A DNA stretch of 64,000 nucleotides from Hysterium pulicare CBS 123377. Lineage: Eukaryota > Ascomycota > Dothideomycetes > Hysteriales > Hysteriaceae. Shown here piece by piece: positions 1 through 10,652 of the stretch. The DNA is taken from assembly GCA_000467715.1 (NCBI GenBank), contig AJFK01000278.1:53494-117493 (forward strand). The letters are read 5' to 3'. Numbering within the stretch: the first letter of the stretch is position 1; each line of letters begins with the position of its first letter. The notes beneath the pieces were generated by a model. It ran no database searches, had not been told where the DNA came from, and saw nothing but the letters and a program-made list of their open reading frames with translations. A program made the position numbers and the translations under genes.

Positions 1-466
1 GCTTCGGAATGCAAATTCGACTTCCAAGCCGGCGACATCATTCTTCTACGGACTGGTAAGTAAATCGTTACGCAAACCCTTGTTTGACTTCTAATCGTAA
101 ATTGAAGGTTTCACAACCGCCTTCGAAAATGCTTCTCTCGAGATCAAGAAGGCCATTATGTCCAAGAGCCCTTTCCAATATCCCGGCATGGAGAGTAACT
201 TTGAAGTACTCGCCTGGCTTTGGGACACCAAGATCGCAGCCGTAGCAGGTGACTGTCCGGGTTTCGAAGCATGGCCACCATCAGAGCACGCGATGCATCA
301 GATTCTGCTTGCTGGGTTTGGCATGCCGATTGGAGAAATGTTTGCGTTGGATGAGCTTGCGAAGGAGTGTGAGAGGCAGAAACGATGGACTTTTATGGTG
401 ACGAGTGAGCCGTTAAACGTGAGAGGCGGAGTTGCTAGCCCACCGAACGCTCTGGCTATTCTGTAG
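1..466 (+). CDS. Cyclase-family (kynurenine formamidase-like) protein, 3' part
   Basis: C-terminal part of a protein of the putative cyclase superfamily (PF04199), a metal-dependent hydrolase fold that includes bacterial kynurenine formamidase. The exons are 1..55 and 108..466, joined across a 52-nt intron with a GTAAGT donor and a CTAAT branch site. The joined frame reads FDFQAGDIILLRTGF, then a GDCPGFEAWP stretch and a MHQILLAGFGMPIGEMFALD stretch that is typical of the fungal branch, where the conserved Asp and the GFGMPIGE turn lie near the C-terminus. The protein ends in PPNALAIL with a TAG stop. The N-terminal metal-binding HxGTHxD part lies outside the window. Substrate unknown; the family call is firm, the reaction is not. 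Confidence 0.85.
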
Positions 467-1435
467 ATTTGTTGCTCGTGGAGGCGTTGGTAGAATAAGA
501 AGGTTAGCTATGGTATTTCACGTGATTGCTGAAGTCGTGGTGACGTATCTACGCAGCAATCCTACCCTTCTACCACTTCAGCACCGTCACCTCTACTCCT
601 GGAGCAAACGCTCCATATCAGTGTCACATTATCAATCCTGCGAAGCCTTCTTGTCCCCTCCCACCAATCACTTGCCGTGAAAAGACATGACTCGGCAAAC
701 GATAGCCAGGAAGCCCGGAAGCCTGGACGCAGATTTCGATTCGAAAATCATTCCATTCAAACTGGGCATGAATTGACGCGTTCTGTTCTTCTGCCTAATG
801 AACAGTCGGAAAAGATTGTACTAGTGGAGAGTTTTGGAGGCATAGTTGTCCTGCTAATGATGGTTTCTAGCCTTCCACTATCAGGCCGATACTCCGACAC
901 TCCGAGCATCCGGTCACTCCTGAGCACTGGATCTTACCCCAGAAGCGCTATCAAACATAATCCCCATCTGTGCGCACGTGGAGAAAGCTTGCAAATCTGG
1001 TCCAGCCACGCACCAAAACCCGCACTTACGGTTACGCCCCCAGAATAATGCAAACTTCGCTTCTGCTAGAAAACTTCCCTTATCACCGCACTGTGACCTT
1101 TCAATAGGCTTCCCCGCATTTCTGAATCGACCATTCCGGGGTAGCATGCATGGGTAAACATGTCCGCCTCGATGTCGCGTATTGACCGGCCATTCGTCTA
1201 TCCCTAGCTTCGACATAAGCATCCGTTAAGCTGCATCAAGCATGGAAAGCATTGGAGCCGAAGGCCAAAATAAGCGGGATATGAAGCCCTGCGGACCCAC
1301 CGGAAAGGGCATTGGTTCCTTTATATTTTCAGACGCTTCTTCAATTATATTATTTGCATGACCTGCAGGAACTGACTGTCTCGTTTCCCTTGCGCTGGGA
1401 ATAACTTTTTGACCAGGCCACTTTATCCATCAATC
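467..1435. other. Intergenic, 3' flank of cyclase gene and promoter of MFS gene
   Basis: No open frame here shows family resemblance or splice support. The last 120 bases before the transporter ATG are AT-rich (tatatttt, attatatt) and probably hold its core promoter. Confidence 0.5.
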
Positions 1436-3647
1436 ATGGCTACCAACTCAGAGAAACCTGAGATCGACCAAGTCAATGTTATGGAAAACTCTTCGTCATC
1501 GCATACTACTGGCGAACACGTCGACAATGTTGAGAAGGGTGCGCTTGATCGCAACTATCTTCCTAATGAGGCTCGAGATGATGATATTATCACGATGAAG
1601 ACTTGGACTGTCGTCCTTGTAAGTAAATCTGACAACTCCAAGCTTCGTTCACTAAAATGTTCAGATCCTCTCAGCTTCTTATGGTCTCAGTTTCTGGGTA
1701 GTTACATCCCTCGGATCAATCCAAACGGAGGTAGCTACGCTACTTGGGAATCCTCTAAACTCTGCATGGTGGACTACTGTGTAAGATCTGTAACTCACTT
1801 GCTCTGGTCAGGTACATACTAATGTCAATTCAGCTATACTATGTGCACTGCTATCGGCTTCATGATTTTCGGAGGCAACTCGGATTTGTTTGGCAGGAGA
1901 TGGTTCATTATCAGCGGCAATATTCTCGTCTTCATTGGATACATTGCTATTGGTACTGCCAAAAACACCGAAGCAATCATTGCAGGCTGTGGCCTAATTG
2001 GTCTTGTAAGTGGAACTCATCAACTATTTATTAAAATGCTGACAAGAACGGTTCAACAGGGAGCAGGTCTTTGCCAATTAGCGGCCTTTGCTTTACCAGA
2101 GCTGTTGCCAAATAGGTAAATCTCTTAGTCGGAAAGATTATGAGCATTCATTCTAACGCGGATGACGTAGATATCGCCATATCGGTATCCTGATTGCAGG
2201 TACGACTGACTGAGATCACGCCATTTCCTTCTCTCAACTAATTGGTCCTTAGATGCAAGTACTTGGATTGCCGTTCTCTTCGGCCCTATTGTTGGCCGTT
2301 ATGCTATCAGGCACGGTGATGCTGTAAGATCCCTATCTTGCCTACATTATAGCCGTCGCTCATATATATATTAGTGGAGGTGGCTTTTCTATGCCCCGGC
2401 AATTGCCGTTTGCATTTCATTTGTGCTCTTGATCTGGCTCTACAAGCCTCCAAAACACCCCCGAGGTATCCCATGGCATCAAGCCGTCCGAGAACTGGAC
2501 TACGTTGGAATGGTGCTATTCAGTATAGGCGCCGTTCTCGTCTTCACTGGAGTCATTTACACGAACATTATCTCTTCTTCAGACCCTAAGGTCATCGGTA
2601 TGCTCGTTTCAGGATTCGCCGTCATTGTCGCCTTTGCACTCTGGGAACAATTTGTTCCTTTGAAGCAACCAATGTGCCCTCCAGAGATTTTTGCTAAAGA
2701 CAAGGGAAGAGAATTGTAAGTCTCTTATAAATGGATTCACTCCCAAAGCAGTCGCTAACGTGACATAGCACCTTCCCTTTCATTGCCGGCGTAATCGTGA
2801 ACATGTTCTTCTATTCAGTCAACATCGCATACCCGACCTTCATTAACGTCCTTTGGACTGACTCAACGACTCCGCTCTCCACCTCCCTCGAGCTCACGTT
2901 ACCACAGAACCTTGGCCTTATTTTCGGATCCATGTTGCTTTGGTTCTTTGGTCTCAAGATTAAACACTGGAAATGGCAGTTCACTGGTGCATTCTTCATC
3001 ATGACCTTTTTTGGAGCCCTTCTCGCGTTGGCGAAACCAAATAACAAAGCTATGATAATGGTCTTTGTTTTCATCTGCGAAGGTGCTTATGGATGGGCTC
3101 AGACGTTGTCGATTACATTCATTCAGATGGGAGTGCCACAAACTCAGCTTGGTATTTCTGGCGCTCTTGCGTACGTCCAAACTTCTTTTCCTACTCCTCG
3201 CCATATCTAGAAGTATAGTTGGCTAACGTACCTGTAACAACCAGTGGTGTAGCACGCTGGACCGGCGGCGCCCTCTCCTCCTCCATCTATCTCGCCATTC
3301 TCTCGAACGTCCAATCCAAACAAGCCGCCTCCCTCGTACCTCGTGCCGCCGAAGCAGCAGGAGCTTCCGCAGCGACCGCAAAGGCTCTCCTTGCAGCGTT
3401 GCCTATGGGCGCTACCGTCATTGAAAAGATTCCTGGTATCACTACTGCAATGGTCGAAGCGGCCGGTGCAGCTTTCACGCAGAGCTACGTTGTGGCGCTG
3501 AGAACCATCTGTCTCGTCTCAATCGCATTCGGAGTCATTGGAACCATCTGTTGCGCTTTGAGTAATGATATTGGCCCCAAGATGAATAACAAGATTGAGG
3601 TGTTCTTGGAGAATGATATCCAGGCCGATAAGAATAGGTTCCATTAA
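1436..3647 (+). CDS. MFS efflux transporter, TRI12/siderophore-transporter type
   Basis: A 590-residue plasma-membrane transporter of the fungal TRI12 (trichothecene efflux pump, PF06609) family of 14-helix MFS proteins. These export toxins or carry ferric siderophores; the substrate cannot be read here. The joined frame (1436..1618, 1665..1780, 1834..2005, 2060..2115, 2171..2199, 2253..2323, 2375..2715, 2769..3170, 3245..3647) stays open and is an exact multiple of three. Helix 1 is followed by WWTTVYTMCTAIGF, then the loop GNSDLFGRRW (MFS motif A), and LPNRYRHIGIL. All eight introns have GT/AG ends and lengths of about 46-75 nt. The start is the ATG in CAATCATGGCT; the frame extends upstream only through non-ATG codons. 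The C-terminus has an unusually Ala-rich extracellular loop (about residues 480-520). Nine exons, one of only 29 nt, is many for a gene of this length. Confidence 0.92.
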
Positions 3648-4596
3648 GCATCGGGGTTTGCGGATGTTTTGGAGAACTAAGAAGATGCGGGATTTGTAAT
3701 TTGTGTTGCTTCAAGGAGCTACTGAATAGTTAAATGAAATTGAAACTCCTTGCTGTAAGATTAGCGTGCCTTCCAATGCTTCGAATGGTGCTACATGCCA
3801 CGACCCGTAACGTTGATAATAGTGAGTCAAACATTCTATTTACAAACGAAGAAATCCCAGATCTACTTTAATTATTCAGAGAAGAAAGCTTATTATGGTG
3901 GTATCGTATAAGGCTGTATTTGTTTTCTAGGGTGTAGAAGAGTAGGTGCAGCGAAGTTAGGTTTGATGTAGCTGAGGTTGAAGCAAGATGCGACTTTTCC
4001 AGGGGTACGCTAAGAGTAAGGATTTGTTCTGACTGAGAGCACATTCAAGAGATACGGCTTATTGTTTGGTCTTTTATGTTCCTTATTTCTACCTAGCCTC
4101 AGGCCAGCTCTTGTTCTTGTTATCACTTGCGGACTGACCTCGATGAGCTTGGCGACTTTTCCGGGCTGGCTTAAAATTAAGGGGTCATTCTAGCAAAGCA
4201 CAAATTCAAGAGAGATACTACTGATTCTGTAGTCTATGCTAATTCCTATTTCCGACCAGACTCTAGCCAGCCTTTGTTTCTGTTGTCACTTGTGGATTGA
4301 CCTCTATGAGGTGGGCGGCTTTCCCACAACCAGCACCAGCAGATTATGACTCCTCACTCCCGACCCTGTCCACTGGTACACTTGCGTACTTCAACCAAAC
4401 TTACTAAGTAAGCAAACCTCCAATTCTAGAGTAGCATCCTTGGCGCACCTCAAATATCTGTCGCCGGCCGCGAAATTCCTTCTCTTCTCTACCACACTTG
4501 CTATACAATAATTTACGTAGGCAAGCGTTCTTGTTCCCACACTTTCACACACAGCATACCTACCACGTATCCTAAATTAATTGAACAAGAAGAAAG
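3648..4596. other. Intergenic with a diverged direct duplication
   Basis: No gene seen. Contains two imperfect copies of a segment of about 125-130 bases (listed separately). The last 100 bases precede the small coiled-coil gene. Confidence 0.5.
4038..4325. repeat. Diverged direct repeat, two copies of about 128 bp
   Basis: Copy A is about 4038-4163 and copy B about 4197-4325. Shared blocks include agcaca-attcaagaga-gata, cttatttc/ctatttc, ctctTgttCttgtTatcactTg and gactgacctC.atgag..ggCgacttt, in the same order. Many differences are C in A against T in B, although the set is too small to call RIP. This is an old tandem or segmental duplication, not a known transposon end. Confidence 0.6.
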
Positions 4597-5243
4597 ATGT
4601 CTGGCATCTTCGTAAGTTAGCCACCTCTCGTTTTTCTGTTTCCCAAAGCCTGTTCCGTCTCCGCCCACGCCCGCCATCTCCCTTCATCTTGCATCCCAAC
4701 GCACCATCCCACTCTGCACACAGCTTCCATCTCCATTCATTGTGTTTCCCAAAGCTTGTTCCTATTCTACGCATGGCTGCCATCTCCCTCCATCTTGTTT
4801 CCAAATCCCAGCCCGACTCTACGCTCGGCTGCCACCTCCATTTATCCCATTACCCGAAACCCCAATTCAACTACGCGTGCCTGGACAAACTGCTAACACC
4901 TGTGCAGACTAATCAACGACCGGAGACGGAGCCCGAGCGGCTCGCTCGGCAACGAAGAGAAATAGAGGAGGTTCTTGGGAGGCAGGTTCAGGAGCAGACG
5001 TGGCGGCGGATGGAGGCGGCGGCGGAGAGTTTGGATTTTCCTCTATATAGTATATTAGATAGAGTAGATAGGGTTCGTTTTATTGATTTCGAAGCGTTGC
5101 ATGTTTCTTTAGAGGAGGGAGCGGGCAAGTTAGAGCGGCTGAGGGAGAAGTTGAAGAAGGATGAAGAGGAAAGGAAGGCGAGAGAAAAACGTATGTTGTC
5201 CCCCCCTACTAACGACAGAGCAGAGAAGAGACGAAGGGTGTAG
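4597..5243 (+). CDS. Small charged coiled-coil protein, unknown function
   Basis: Two exons, 4597..4611 (MSGIF) and 4908..5243, give a 116-residue protein. The first exon is only 15 nt and ends in a perfect GTAAGT donor; the 296-nt intron ends CTAACACCTGTGCAG. The body is highly charged and helical: ETEPERLARQRREIEEVLGR at the start, then a hydrophobic island (FPLYSILDRVDRVRFIDFEA), then a second heptad-like stretch and a basic tail ending KRRRV that could be a nuclear signal. I do not recognise the family. A 33-nt stretch near the end (about 5190-5222) has GTATGT, CTAAC and CAG in intron order and is a multiple of three, but it is shorter than usual fungal introns, so I left it in. The long first intron is itself built of degenerate repeats. 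Confidence 0.6.
4639..4850. repeat. Two-copy degenerate repeat, period about 106 bp, inside an intron
   Basis: Copy 1 starts at 4639 and copy 2 at 4745, both with TTTCCCAAAGCYTGTTCC. Both continue with a GCCATCTCCCTYCATCTTG block and a GCTKCCAYCTCCATT block at matching spacing. It is pyrimidine-rich and lies wholly within the first intron of the small coiled-coil gene. Confidence 0.65.
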
Positions 5244-5267
5244 TGTGTTCTTGCTTTTTTTTAGTTT

Positions 5268-5402
5268 ACCAAATTGATATTTCCTTTGTTTCTGCCGCGT
5301 TCTTTCCTATATTGTTGTTATAGATAGATTTTTCTTTTGTTAGTGCTTTTTACTGCATTATACTAAATTGATATTTCCTTTGTATTTGCCGCGTTCTTTC
5401 CT
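5268..5402. repeat. 41-bp direct repeat pair in a 3' flank
   Basis: 5268-5308 and 5362-5402 both read AC(C/T)AAATTGATATTTCCTTT, then GT(T/A)T(C/T)TGCCGCGTTCTTTCCT, with only three mismatches. A third partial match (ACATTGATAGTTTGTTTATTTCCT) follows at about 5418. The repeats lie right after the stop of the coiled-coil gene, probably within its 3' UTR. Confidence 0.75.
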
Positions 5403-5469
5403 GTATTTCCTTATACTACATTGATAGTTTGTTTATTTCCTATGTAGCAGTAGCCTAGAGGGCGGAGTG

Positions 5470-5531
5470 GAGGACCCCAGCGACGAGTTCGCACCTCTAC
5501 GTGGTGCTGGGGACTAGTAGCCCGAAAGGGC
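5470..5531. other. GC-rich block with two stem-loop candidates
   Basis: CCCCAGC (5475-5481) pairs with GCTGGGG (5506-5512) across 24 bases. It is followed at once by GCCC-GAAA-GGGC (5520-5531), a four-pair stem with a GNRA-type loop. It stands out from AT-rich surroundings. No known RNA family could be assigned by eye. Confidence 0.4.
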
Positions 5532-6233
5532 GAAGCTAAGACGAGCTCAATACGGTAGGCATCATCTCTATTTGACTAATGGAAGGCAGCATGCCGATGG
5601 TGATGGCTGTTGGAGGTGATAGATGACTGATGTTGGGAGGGTTTAATCTTAGCCTCGGAGATTGATCGGTCTTGAGCCTACTGATCGCGGACCCATAGCT
5701 TAGATAGACAATGAAGAATGCATCCTCAAGACTTTCCAGTCGACTCCGCCCTCTATGCGCCCAGAGAACAGTATGACCATCTGCAGTATTCGGAGAGGGG
5801 TGAAGGGTCGTGCACGGAGGTGGTGTGTAAGCACTGCTAAGCCCCAGCCCTACGTCTCACTGAACGGCTACCTCCGGTCCTCCAGCCAGTACTACGTTCA
5901 GTTTATGCAACACTGCTCATTGTGTTCTGTCTTTGGCTTGCCCTAGACCGCCCGATAGCTGAGAACTTCACCGCAAGAACACTCGATCGTGCCATCTGCC
6001 TAGAATATTTCTCGTACCGGTTCTGCTCAGCATTACGTACACTTCCCGAGTGGTGTCATTAACAATGACGGGTGGCAGCTTACTGGCTCAGGTAGGAAAG
6101 GGAGTGAGCGAAGAAGTTGGGCTGAGATGGGCAGATCAGACGGCGCTTCTACTTATATCATCGCTCTTTCATCTCATTTTCCATCCAATGCGACAAACTC
6201 TTTTCAATTCTTGCTATAATACAGTACACAAAT

Positions 6234-8382
6234 ATGTCTTCTTTTAACTCTAGACCGTTACTGCCAAGAGTCTGGGACGAAGGCCTCGTTGGCCAGGAAC
6301 TTGTCAAGAATGGACTCTTTCCCCGCAGACTATCACCAAAAGAGACCGAAGCAGCTCAAGGCCTCATTGTTCCTGCCACAGCCCCGGAGAAGAAACTTAC
6401 GGTTGGGACGTTCTCGGGGACAGCAAAGGCTATGACAGCAGTTTTCCACCGCATTGAAGACAGGTAGGCATGATCAGAGGCAATCATTAATATTGGTATT
6501 TACTTACTATCTTAGGTTCCATTCATATTTCGATGTCATCGGCATTTCTCCATCTATCCCACTTACAAATGATACCTCCGAGAAGAGAGGCCTGTATGAA
6601 TGGTCACCCCATACGGGTCCCAACGCCGACAAGTATCCTCCGCATCTCAATCTCATCCCAGAAGGTCCTGACCATTTGAAATCTTCCCAAATCTTTGACG
6701 CCATGCGACTTCTCGATACTGGCTTCATTCTGGGCTCCATCGTCCCTGACTCATTCAAGGACTTCATTTACTCATATCCAGACCAAGGTGGTTCGATGGC
6801 TGCTATTAATGCGCGCAATAAAGAGCTCCGAGCAGAGAAGAAGAACATCTTAAGTGAACCCAACGTTGGCGATCGTGTGAAAACGAAGTGGTACACCGAC
6901 GAAGTTTTCGCTCAGCAACAGTTCACAGGCACTAACCCCGTTACTATCGAGATCGCTTCCGATGATTTGATCGAGGAATTCAAACAAGCCGCTGCGGCCC
7001 AGAACAAAACGGATTTGAAGAGTCTTATTACTGCTGCTGGCAAAGAGCATTCTCTATATGTCCAAGACTGTAGCTATTTTCGGGCTGCAGTTGGAGCCCC
7101 TGCGGACGCCGAAATGATAGCCAATGTCAAAGATGGCAAGGAACGCTATGCTGCTGCTCCAGTCACTCTGTACCATCTCTCGTCGGAAGGTCAGCTCCAC
7201 CCGCTCGCAATCGTCATCGACTACAAAAAGTCAATGGACAAGTCCGTCGTCATTTTCAATCAACGCACAAATCCCACCGTCGAATGGGACCAGGAGCATG
7301 ACTGGCCTTGGAGATATGCCAAAAGCTGTGCTCAGAGCGCAGATTGGATACGTCATGAAGCAGAAGTGCACTTGACACACTGCCACCTGGTCGAAGAAGC
7401 TACCATTGTCGCATCTCATCGTGCTTTACCGACTAATCATCTTGTCTATCGGTGTCTACAGCCCCACTGGCTGAAGACTCTTTCGGTCAACGCTGCCGCA
7501 CGTGCAACCCTTGTTCCTCAAGTTGTTATCCCCCTTATTGGTATAACCGACGACCAGACATACGCGTTTATTCGGAATGCATACCATCGATTCGACTGGC
7601 AAGCAAATTATGTGCCGAACGACCTCCAAAGGCGTGGATTCTCCTTGAACGAACTGCTCGACATAAACGAGAAGAAGTTCCATAACTATGCATACGGCAA
7701 GAGCGTACTGCTGATGTGGAACATCCTCCGCAACTTCGTCAAAGCATTCCTCACCAACGGCGGTGAAGGCTTCAGTACAGATGCAAAAGTAGCCGCCGAC
7801 CCAGACATCGCCGCTTGGTGTCAGGAAATGCAGAGCGATGACGGCGGCCAAATGAAGAGTTGGCCGAGCATCAAGACCGTCGATCAGCTCGTGGACTGTG
7901 TTACCATGTGCATCCACATCGCGGCTCCGCAGCACACGGCTGTGAACTACTTGCAGGAATACTACCAGTCTTTCGTGGTCAACAAGCCGCCAGCGATCTG
8001 CACACCCCTTCCTCGAGACCTGAACGAGCTAAACAGCTACGAGGAAAAGCAGCTTATGGATGCTCTACCTATCAACTGGCCCAAGGAGTGGCTTCTAGCC
8101 TCTCATCTCGTTCACCTACTCAATTCCAGGGTAGCCGACGACCAGAATCTGGTCAATTACGCGGTGTCGCTGTATCATCTCACCGAGCAGAGTGGTGAGA
8201 AAGCTCTGCAGGCTGCGGCGAAGCAGCTTGTGGATGACCTTATACAGCTAGGTGATTCAACGGATGCGGTGGGTGAGACGGTACCGGGTGTGTTGAGTAG
8301 AATTAGTATGGCGATGGACGATCAGGAGGTGCCTTATATGGTCATGGAGCCTATCTCTACTTCCGTCTCGATTCTCATTTGA
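6234..8382 (+). CDS. Lipoxygenase (Fe/Mn lipoxygenase family), no signal peptide
   Basis: Oxidises polyunsaturated fatty acids to hydroperoxides. Exons 6234..6463 and 6516..8382 give 698 residues, with a 52-nt intron between DR and FHSYF. The lipoxygenase metal site is complete: H362 and H367 in the VHLTHCHLVEEA helix (H-x4-H), H550 and N554 in PQHTAVNYLQ (H-x3-N), and the C-terminal Ile698. The segment after the first site (SHRALPTNHLVYRCLQPHWL) matches the family helix that lines the substrate channel. Known secreted manganese lipoxygenases of fungi start with a signal peptide and usually end in Val. This one begins MSSFNSRPLL without a hydrophobic leader and ends in Ile, so it is probably intracellular and its metal is open. 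Like the opsin/carotenoid genes further on, it uses a lipid oxygenation chemistry, but no direct link is shown. Confidence 0.93.
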
Positions 8383-8769
8383 GGGGCCTATTGAGGAAGA
8401 GGAGTTGTATGATACCGATGTTTTGCCGTTTACGTAATTGTCTTGGATGGAGTGTATTCTTAATTTTCTTCGCGGTTTATTAGATCAAAGTGCTTTTCTG
8501 GTTGTAGAAAAGCGCTCAGAAGACTCTGCAAACAACTGCTCAATATGAGTTAGATACCTCGGCATCATGCTTGTTGAGTTCAAGATGTCCATTTGACTAC
8601 CAAGAGGGTCTAATGCTTTCTAGTTTCCTACACAAGCGCTTACCAGCCATGATCGTCTTATATAGAAAATGATATGCGAACCAATTCCTCCTCAACCAAT
8701 GTCTTCTCTTCGATAATTTACACAAAGAAACGGAACAGCACTTAAAGAAGAACGGCGTTCCTTCATTTC
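8383..8769. other. Intergenic between convergent genes
   Basis: Shared 3' flank of the lipoxygenase and hydantoinase genes; AT-rich with no distinctive feature. Confidence 0.5.
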
Positions 8770-10433
8770 CTACATAGGCGGCTTCCACTCGTTTACAAAA
8801 ACCCCCCTCGACCCACGCAACAAACTCGGCCCCCTCTTAACATACTCCCCCTGCCCCTTCTCCGCCAAAAACCCGCCTTCATCTCGATTCCAGACCGTCT
8901 TCCCCCTCAACAGCGTCCGCCTGGGCCAATTCGAAAACGTCATGCCCTCGAAAGGCGAGTAATCGATATCGTGATGCAACATGCTATTGGCCAACTCGAA
9001 AGGCCGCATCTTCCCCTCCGGATACCAGATGCAGAAATCGGCGTCGAAGCCCGGCATGATGGCGCCCTTTTTCGAGAGCCCGTACAGCTTGGCCGGGTTG
9101 CTGCAGGCGACGCGCACGAAGTCTTGGATCGTGATGCGGCCTTCCTGCACGCCCTTGTAGAGCAGCGGGATGCGGGTCTCGAGGCCCGGAAGCCCGTTGG
9201 GGATTTTGCTGAATTTGGGCCGGCCGTTGATGAGGCCGAGGCGCTTGCCGCCCTCGGCGTAGAACTTGGTCGCGGCGTGGTCGGAGGAGAAGGTCGTGAA
9301 TGTGCCGTTTGCGATGGCAGTCCACATGCCGTCGAGATCTTCGGGCTTCTCACGCAGTGGGGGCGAGCAGACGCATTTGGCGCCTTCGTAGTTCTCGCCT
9401 TTGAGCCGTTCCGAGAGGAGGTAGAGGTATTGGGGGCAGGTTTCGCCGTAGATGGGGAGGAGGCGCGTTTGAGCGTCGCGGATGTGCTTTGCGGCCACTT
9501 GGGAGGAGACGTGGACGAGGAGGATGGGGGTGTCCACTAGTTCGCTGAGGGAAATGGCGCGGTAGGTTGCTTCTGCTTCGGCGATTTGCGGGCGGGCGAT
9601 GCTGTGGTAGTAGGGATCTGTCTGGCCTCGAGCTTCGAGGGTTTCGATGATTCTAGTTCACACATTAGCACGGAAGATCTCTAGAGTTCACGAAGCTGGA
9701 GTTCGGTGAAAGGACGTCCACCAAGTGATGCGCGGAAAATGAACTTACAACTCGATCATGTCATGATTCTCAGCATGAATCATAGTCGTCATGCCCAACC
9801 TCCTCGTCGCAACCATGATATCCAAAATCTCCCTATCTCTTAATTTCATCGGATCATACGTCATATATAGTTTCACACTCGTGATACCATGCTCCTTCAC
9901 GAGAATTGGTAGTTCCTCGTCCACGATTTTCCTCGTCGGATTCGTCATGATCAGATGAAACCCATAGTCACAAGCACTGCGCCCCTTCGCAAGAGCCGCA
10001 TAGTCATTGACGATAGGTAGGACGCTCTGATGTTCCTTATTCTGCGACGCGAAAGCTACGACGGTCGTTGTTCCGCCGCATACGGCGCTGCGGGATCCGG
10101 TTTCCCATGTGTCGCCGGTAGGAGTGTTCCATTGTTCGAGGTGGACGTGGGAATCGACACCGCCGGGGGTGATGATGCCGCCTTCAGCATCGATGACTTC
10201 GGTGGAAGAGGTGATGGGGAGGTCGACGCCGATACACGTGATGGTCCCATCTCGGACGCCAATGTCTTGGCCAATGATTAAGTCGGAGGCGTTAGCCTGG
10301 AGTGTGATTGGTTAGTTGGACAACTTATCAATAACCTCCATCCGAAGTGCGATAAGAGAATGTGTAGCTCAACACTCACGATGATGCCATTGCGAATGAC
10401 GAGGTCAAGATTCATCTCGAGGCTGTGAGGCAT
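8770..10433 (-). CDS. Hydantoinase / dihydropyrimidinase
   Basis: Zinc amidohydrolase that opens the ring of 5-substituted hydantoins or 5,6-dihydropyrimidines to N-carbamoyl products. Exons on the minus strand are 10433..10380, 10296..9749 and 9652..8770, giving 494 residues. Active-site features are all present: DSHVHLE (HxH metal pair), [10 protein letters not shown] with the Lys that is carbamylated to bridge the metals, [19 protein letters not shown] and FSSDHA with the catalytic Asp. The order and length match the D-hydantoinase/dihydropyrimidinase family, not allantoinase. It is transcribed away from the NCS1 permease across a 506-bp spacer that carries GATAAG sites. A D-carbamoylase-like nitrilase lies about 6 kb away. 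The middle of exon 3 (about 9050-9500) is markedly GC-rich compared with its flanks. Sequence motifs cannot separate hydantoin from dihydrouracil as substrate; the neighbour favours hydantoins. Confidence 0.93.
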
Positions 10434-10515
10434 GATGGCCTTGTTAGATGCTAGGTTTCTTGCATTCTGTACGCGTCGCCCAGATCTGATTTAAGGAATC
10501 GAATGAAAGCCTCAT

Positions 10516-10524
10516 CCGATAAGG
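10516..10524 (+). promoter_or_regulatory. CCGATAAGG motif (GATA-factor type)
   Basis: Identical 9-mer to the one at 17850-17858 (minus strand) upstream of the carbamoylase. It lies 83 bases before the hydantoinase start codon. The GATAAG core is the classic fungal nitrogen-regulator site. Confidence 0.45.
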
Positions 10525-10632
10525 TTGTGGCACCAAACGGGCACTACGGGGCGGGGAACCCTTGATGTTAACAGGCGAAGGATAAGGAGTCGATTCGGCG
10601 GTTCGAGTGCCTATCCTTGCTCGCTGGCGTTG

Positions 10633-10652
10633 CTATCGGGCGTGCCGGATAG
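10633..10652. promoter_or_regulatory. CGG-N5-CCG within a CTATC...GATAG near-palindrome
   Basis: Outer arms CTATC (10633-10637) and GATAG (10648-10652), with inner CGG (10637-10639) and CCG (10645-10647) spaced by five bases. CGG/CCG inverted triplets are the usual binding pattern of Zn2Cys6 dimers, and such a regulator is encoded in the same cluster. Binding is inferred only. Confidence 0.4.

Larger units (their letters stand above)
5244..6233. other. Intergenic with short direct repeats and a structured block
   Basis: No gene seen. Holds a 41-bp direct repeat (5268-5308 and 5362-5402) just after the coiled-coil gene, a GC-rich block with inverted repeats at 5470-5531, and the promoter of the lipoxygenase gene at the 3' side. 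Confidence 0.5.

Noticed and set aside
8971-9540. 189-residue plus-strand frame inside the hydantoinase gene
   Set aside because: Antisense shadow of exon 3, produced by its GC-rich third positions; no family resemblance.
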